Notes under the pieces: generated by a model | Seen by the model: the letters and a program-made list of their open reading frames with translations, nothing else | Databases searched by the model: none | Told to the model about the DNA's origin: nothing | Part shown: piece by piece, positions 59,767 through 64,000 of the stretch | Layout of the letters: each line of letters opens with the position of its first letter | Numbering within the stretch: position 1 is the stretch's first letter | Assembly (NCBI GenBank): GCA_016758965.1 | Contig: JAEPRB010000059.1 | Coordinates: forward strand, 1 to 64,000 | From: Circinella minor | Taxonomy: Eukaryota > Mucoromycota > Mucoromycetes > Mucorales > Lichtheimiaceae | Reading direction: 5' to 3' | Length of the DNA stretch: 64,000 nucleotides | Program-made: the position numbers and the translations under genes

Positions 59767-60101
59767 CTATTAATTTGTTATGACACAGCCCAAAGGCTGG
59801 TTTATTATAGCAAAAAAAAATTACATGGATATTGTCTCCAAACATATTTGCATTGTTCATTTCTATGCAACAAAATACTGTAACTACTATATGTATTGTT
59901 ATTGTGTTCAGGAGTTAATATTTTATTGTTGCTGGATAAAGCTATAATTGTTTTAATGGAAACATTAAATGTTATGCTTTTAAGTATTTTGTTCCTTTAA
60001 GAACATGTTTAGTATGTGTATCAATGAGTAAAAATAGAATAATAATAAAAATAACTACGTAATAATAAGATAATTATTGGGATATGATATGTAATAGAAT
60101 T

Positions 60102-61838
60102 TTAATGGATAATAAATGTTTCTTCTGGTGATGGAGTATAGTCAGAGAAAAATTTTTCACTAGTGTGAACCAAACAATGACCAATTGCTTTGTAATAATC
60201 ACCATCTTTTCTGACCACAGGATACATTATTTCCTTGTTATTTGTATCATCCTTGAAAGGTATGCCATAAAGAATGGCGTACTTGGCAGAATAGTCTACT
60301 TTCTCTGTTAAGGAAAGTAAGAATCTCATGAGTGTCCCACTAGCGTCTAATTCAGCTTGATTTTCAACCCAGAAAAATTCCTTCTTGTCAACCGGCATGA
60401 AAAGTGATAGAAGAGACATTTGTTTGGTGATCAGGCTACGATAAAGTTCTTGATGTTCAGAATTTGGTCTATGAAATCTTGCATGTAACAATTTGGGTGT
60501 ATCACATCCAGGAAGTTGAACTTTGACTGCAAGCGTGTTATACAAATCATATTTCTCTTCTGGTAAATATGGCAAATCCTCTAGTTCAATCGGCCTAAAT
60601 GGGTCAATGTTGATTGTTGAACGGGGATTATCAATGGACCAAATAGGAGAACAGTGAACTTTCATAAACCGGCCGTCGATAGAATAGTTTTTGAAATCCG
60701 TTTTCCACAATCCGGTAGAAGTACCTCCACCAAATAGTTCATGCTGCCCGTTTATACCAGTCCAAGAAGGTAAATCATACTTTCGAATCAAAATAGCAGT
60801 ATTTTCTTCACCTTCCTCCTGTTCAATAAAGTTTTCTTCTATGCCTTTGTAATGCTCTCCATCTTCACCAAAGCAAAGTATAGAAAGATCTTCTTGAGCC
60901 ATCATTCCATAAAACTTAAGTAACAATCCATCTAGATCTTGTTTGTAATTAACGTCAATTCGGTCCATTAAATGGGGATATAAATTGGCAAGTGCAAACA
61001 CTCGATCATGTGCATTTGTACAATCACGTGAGTGGGCAAAATATAAAACAGTGGCAGCGTTCCAACGTGATGGTTTATCTGCTAATGCACCCAATGAAGC
61101 CCATTCTACCGCAACAGGGCCTAACATATATGTATCCTTGCCAACAAAGAGTAATTGTTTAGATATCATAGCTTCTTCTAACGTCCACATACGTTGCATC
61201 CAATCTGAATACGATAAGCCAATGGTTCGAATAGCTCGATATGTTCCCATATTGTGTGACCACATTTCCGTTTCTAATTCCGGTACATGGACGATAGTAC
61301 AATAAGCATTACCATAAACCCGATGCATCTGCTTGATTTCACGATGTTTTTCTTCTTTGTCTTCTTGATTAATGCACATTTGATCAAACCAAATATAATT
61401 GATATTAAAGTCTTTACACATTTGTTGAATAATGCCTTCAAACATGACATACTTGATTTCACCAGATGAGGAAATATCCTCTTGATCATCGTGATCTTCT
61501 GAATTAGGTGGTGTATCTACATTTTTGGGTGGGAAGATAATTTGGTGTTCTCCATTATCGACGCGTACGCTTTTTCCTCCTTGTACAATATTATTTTCAC
61601 CAGACCAACTCCAAGAATAAGACAATGCACAATATCCTTCGTCTTTCACGGTACTTCCTTTGACTACTTTCATATCAGATACCCGAACAAGCTTGGTAGG
61701 CATGAACGGATCTTTTGATTTTGGTATTATTGATGGAAATAACTTGGGTGGTTCAGTGTGTCGTTCAACAGTAAATGTATCTTTATTTATATAATACTGG
61801 TTTGTTTCGTACGTGACATACATTTTTTCTATCAACAT
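60102..61838 (-). CDS. HET-domain (heterokaryon incompatibility-type) protein
   Basis: A single-exon frame of 578 residues. The HET domain occupies about 66-225, with its usual blocks: YCALSYSWSW (69-78), YIWFDQMCINQED (149-161), then the Tyr/Ala block MHRVYGNAYCTIVHVPE (171-187) and MQRMWTLEEAM (214-224). AHDRVFALANLYPH (264-277) follows, as in most HET proteins. In ascomycetes HET proteins trigger cell death after fusion of incompatible hyphae; in early-diverging fungi their role is unknown. A Ser/Asp-rich insert (about 108-127) interrupts the domain between the first two blocks. The C-terminal third has no recognised domain. A decayed partial copy lies 335 bases downstream. Confidence 0.88.
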   Translation of the reverse strand: MLIEKMYVTYETNQYYINKDTFTVERHTEPPKLFPSIIPKSKDPFMPTKLVRVSDMKVVKGSTVKDEGYCALSYSWSWSGENNIVQGGKSVRVDNGEHQIIFPPKNVDTPPNSEDHDDQEDISSSGEIKYVMFEGIIQQMCKDFNINYIWFDQMCINQEDKEEKHREIKQMHRVYGNAYCTIVHVPELETEMWSHNMGTYRAIRTIGLSYSDWMQRMWTLEEAMISKQLLFVGKDTYMLGPVAVEWASLGALADKPSRWNAATVLYFAHSRDCTNAHDRVFALANLYPHLMDRIDVNYKQDLDGLLLKFYGMMAQEDLSILCFGEDGEHYKGIEENFIEQEEGEENTAILIRKYDLPSWTGINGQHELFGGGTSTGLWKTDFKNYSIDGRFMKVHCSPIWSIDNPRSTINIDPFRPIELEDLPYLPEEKYDLYNTLAVKVQLPGCDTPKLLHARFHRPNSEHQELYRSLITKQMSLLSLFMPVDKKEFFWVENQAELDASGTLMRFLLSLTEKVDYSAKYAILYGIPFKDDTNNKEIMYPVVRKDGDYYKAIGHCLVHTSEKFFSDYTPSPEETFIIH

Positions 61839-64000
61839 GTATTAATATATAACAGTTAGTTGGCCATACATATAATATTTGTTAGTGTATCTCTCTCAAC
61901 AAGAATACGTAATAATATGCTAAAATATTAAAGATTTACCACAGCCGTAAAAGTATATTGTGATCAAAAAAAAAGTGTGCAAAAAATTAATAGTGTATTT
62001 CTATTATGTGAAAAAGAATAGGATCAAAAGTAAAATCTGATTATATAGATAAAATAAAAACTCGAGAAATAAATAAGTTAAAGAGGTAACCAATTTATAA
62101 GCTTTCATTGCGACTGTTTATTTATTTATCTGTTTACTTTGGCAGTACGTACCACAATCGTTGGTGTAACTTCTTGAAAAGAAAGATGAGAAAACCAATA
62201 TCCTTTCATGAATGTTTCACAACCAAATAAATTATCATCGATATATAAGAAAAATATTTATGTTGTCATTTAAGGCATTAAGGTCCTCTTAAGATAGTGA
62301 TCAAAATTCATAATTTTGGGGTACTATAATAGGAATACTTATTGAAAAGACTCACTTAAATGGAAAAAAAAATTGGATCTTTCAAAGTATCTTGAATTAC
62401 GTTTTCTGTTTATGCTGAGTCTCCCTGGTAAGTAGATAGGCATTCTTTTAAAAATTTTAGTGATTGATCTACGTAAAATGGTCCCGTAAAGAAGTAGACG
62501 TCGGCTAGCTAGTATTATTTTTTTTAGTTTATATGTTATTGTTTAGAGATATTCCATAAGGTTAGGCGATATCGTCTTACTAAGTATGCACGGTTGTATG
62601 ACCTTTTGTGGTTTGTTTGTGTTCAAAGAGTATTTTGGGCTTAGCATGTTGTACAAAGCCGTTTGAAATGAATATAAAGTATTTATTATATGAGTGAGAA
62701 AAAAAATTGCGGCAATCTACCAATATGGATTAAAGTTTTATAAGTATTCAGTTACCTGCTATCCTCTATGTCCCGGCTTTTTCTTTTGGTTATATAAAGA
62801 AGAAATAACAAACATATTTATCAGCTAGCACCTTCCTCAAAAATAATAAAATATAACTTTCTTTTATCCACTGTCTAAAATTTTATGATACTTCAAAATC
62901 AATGAAACCAGTATTTTTTTTTTATCTTCAAGGTATTATTTGAGCGAGTTGTTTTGGTGGTACAGTTCTGAATCGACGCTTAAATTAGAAAGTACCAGAA
63001 CAGATGGTTGCTGGGATTAGAAGACTGTAGTCCTAATTTATAGTTTGGAAAATCATTACAATAAAAGAAGTTGATTGTTGGCCAACTTTTTATTATAATG
63101 GAAGAAAAATTTGAAAAAATGAAATGTATATTTTAGGTTTTTGTTTTTATTAGTATCTCTGACTAAACTTTATGCTATATTGTTAGTATACTGTTTATAC
63201 GTATTCTCATTATTAAATACCGACTGTTTTTATCTAGTACATATTATATTATGTATATATGATATATGTTACATAAGTATCATTTATATTATAAGGATAC
63301 TTACGCATTAATTAACCAGATTGTGATAGTGTGAAAAGGGTCAATTAATAGTGTTTTGGATATAGGCAAATCAAAAATCCGATTTTGTGTATTCTTCGTT
63401 GCAAATTGTTTTTTTAATGCTGTGCGTATACATTTATTTTTCATAGAGTGTACTGATTATATAAAAGTGGTACGTACGTATGTGAAAGTTAATGGTACGT
63501 AGAAGAAAGATATTGCAAAAATACCATGGATCTGGATCATGGTAGTAAAGCCGAGAAGGTCAAAAACTGCCTTGTATCTTTTTATATCTTGAAGAAATAT
63601 AGTAACTAGATTTATAATAGTCTCAAACCCTAGTATTAACAATAGTGATAGCCATATACAAAATAATGAAAAGCTCTGAAGTTATTTATAATACGTAAAA
63701 GTTTGTTTCGGAGACGGTCCATATGATAATCGGAAAAAAAAATCGGAATCATTGGTTAAACAGTTACCAATTTTCATGTAATAATCACTCTCGTTTCTAA
63801 TCAGTGAATAGATTCTTGATTTGTTACCATTTTTAATATTCTTGAAAGATATTTCAAAAAGAAAACATATTCAGTGGAATAAACAATCTTTTTTGTTAAA
63901 GAAAGAATATTTCGAAAACCATTGGCTTGTCTTTTTTTTTTGTTCGCTTCTAAAAATCATTTCTTGTCAATCGACATAAAAGTAGATAATAACCTGAGTA
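61839..64000. other. AT-rich intergenic region to window end
   Basis: The start is the promoter flank of the HET gene. A 61-codon minus frame (63457-63642) shows no domain. No repeat end, RNA gene or transposon was recognised. Confidence 0.45.

Overview
The window is fungal nuclear DNA. It is AT-rich, with intron-dense genes (introns mostly about 45-130 bases, GT..AG), long homopolymer tracts and proteins typical of early-diverging fungi. The mix of a Srs2/UvrD-type helicase, a TPR/F-box protein, a HET-domain protein, LINE relics of the kind seen in Mucorales and one apparently lineage-restricted gene family suggests Mucoromycota, probably Mucorales. This is an inference from gene content; no rRNA or marker gene is present to prove it.

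Layout. From 1 to about 23.5 kb the DNA is a transposon-rich, gene-poor compartment. It holds one 12-exon gene of an unrecognised family with a PD-(D/E)XK-like motif (1736-4196, minus) and its decayed partial copy (16547-17400). It also holds a dead Mutator-like transposase (6040-7100), two solo LTRs with recognisable target duplications, a mariner/pogo-like element with clean 22-bp ends, a 2.3-kb element with long inverted arms, one of two 456-bp MITEs, two LINE relics, and a second LTR that carries a nested inverted-repeat element. Three copies of a 42-bp hairpin-forming repeat lie at 14.4-14.7 kb. The compartment ends with an apparently intact 658-residue piggyBac transposase gene (21220-23196).

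From 24 kb to 62 kb is the gene-rich compartment. In order: an orphan acidic/Gln-rich protein (+), an Irc3-like mitochondrial SF2 helicase (-), a ubiquitin-like/BAG co-chaperone (-), a Dss1-like mitochondrial RNase II (-), a 17-exon UvrD/Srs2-family helicase (+), a choline/ethanolamine kinase (-), a TPR/F-box/leucine-rich protein (-), a 20-exon TAF2 homologue (+), a mitochondrial DUF1279 protein (-), and a HET-domain protein (-) with a decayed C-terminal duplicate beside it. A 4.9-kb gene-free gap at 44.8-49.7 kb carries the second MITE. The last 2.2 kb has no gene.

How the genes relate. Three neighbouring minus-strand genes concern mitochondria or chaperones (Irc3-like, BAG, Dss1-like); Irc3 and Dss1 homologues both serve mitochondrial nucleic-acid metabolism. 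There are no operons. The most unusual product is the TAF2 homologue. Its reading frame continues through consistent splice phases into four bromodomains, giving about 2000 residues and a TFIID subunit that would itself read acetylated histones. Gene models were built by hand from splice sites and reading-frame phase. Except for one single-base frame problem in the first gene, every model gives a continuous reading frame.
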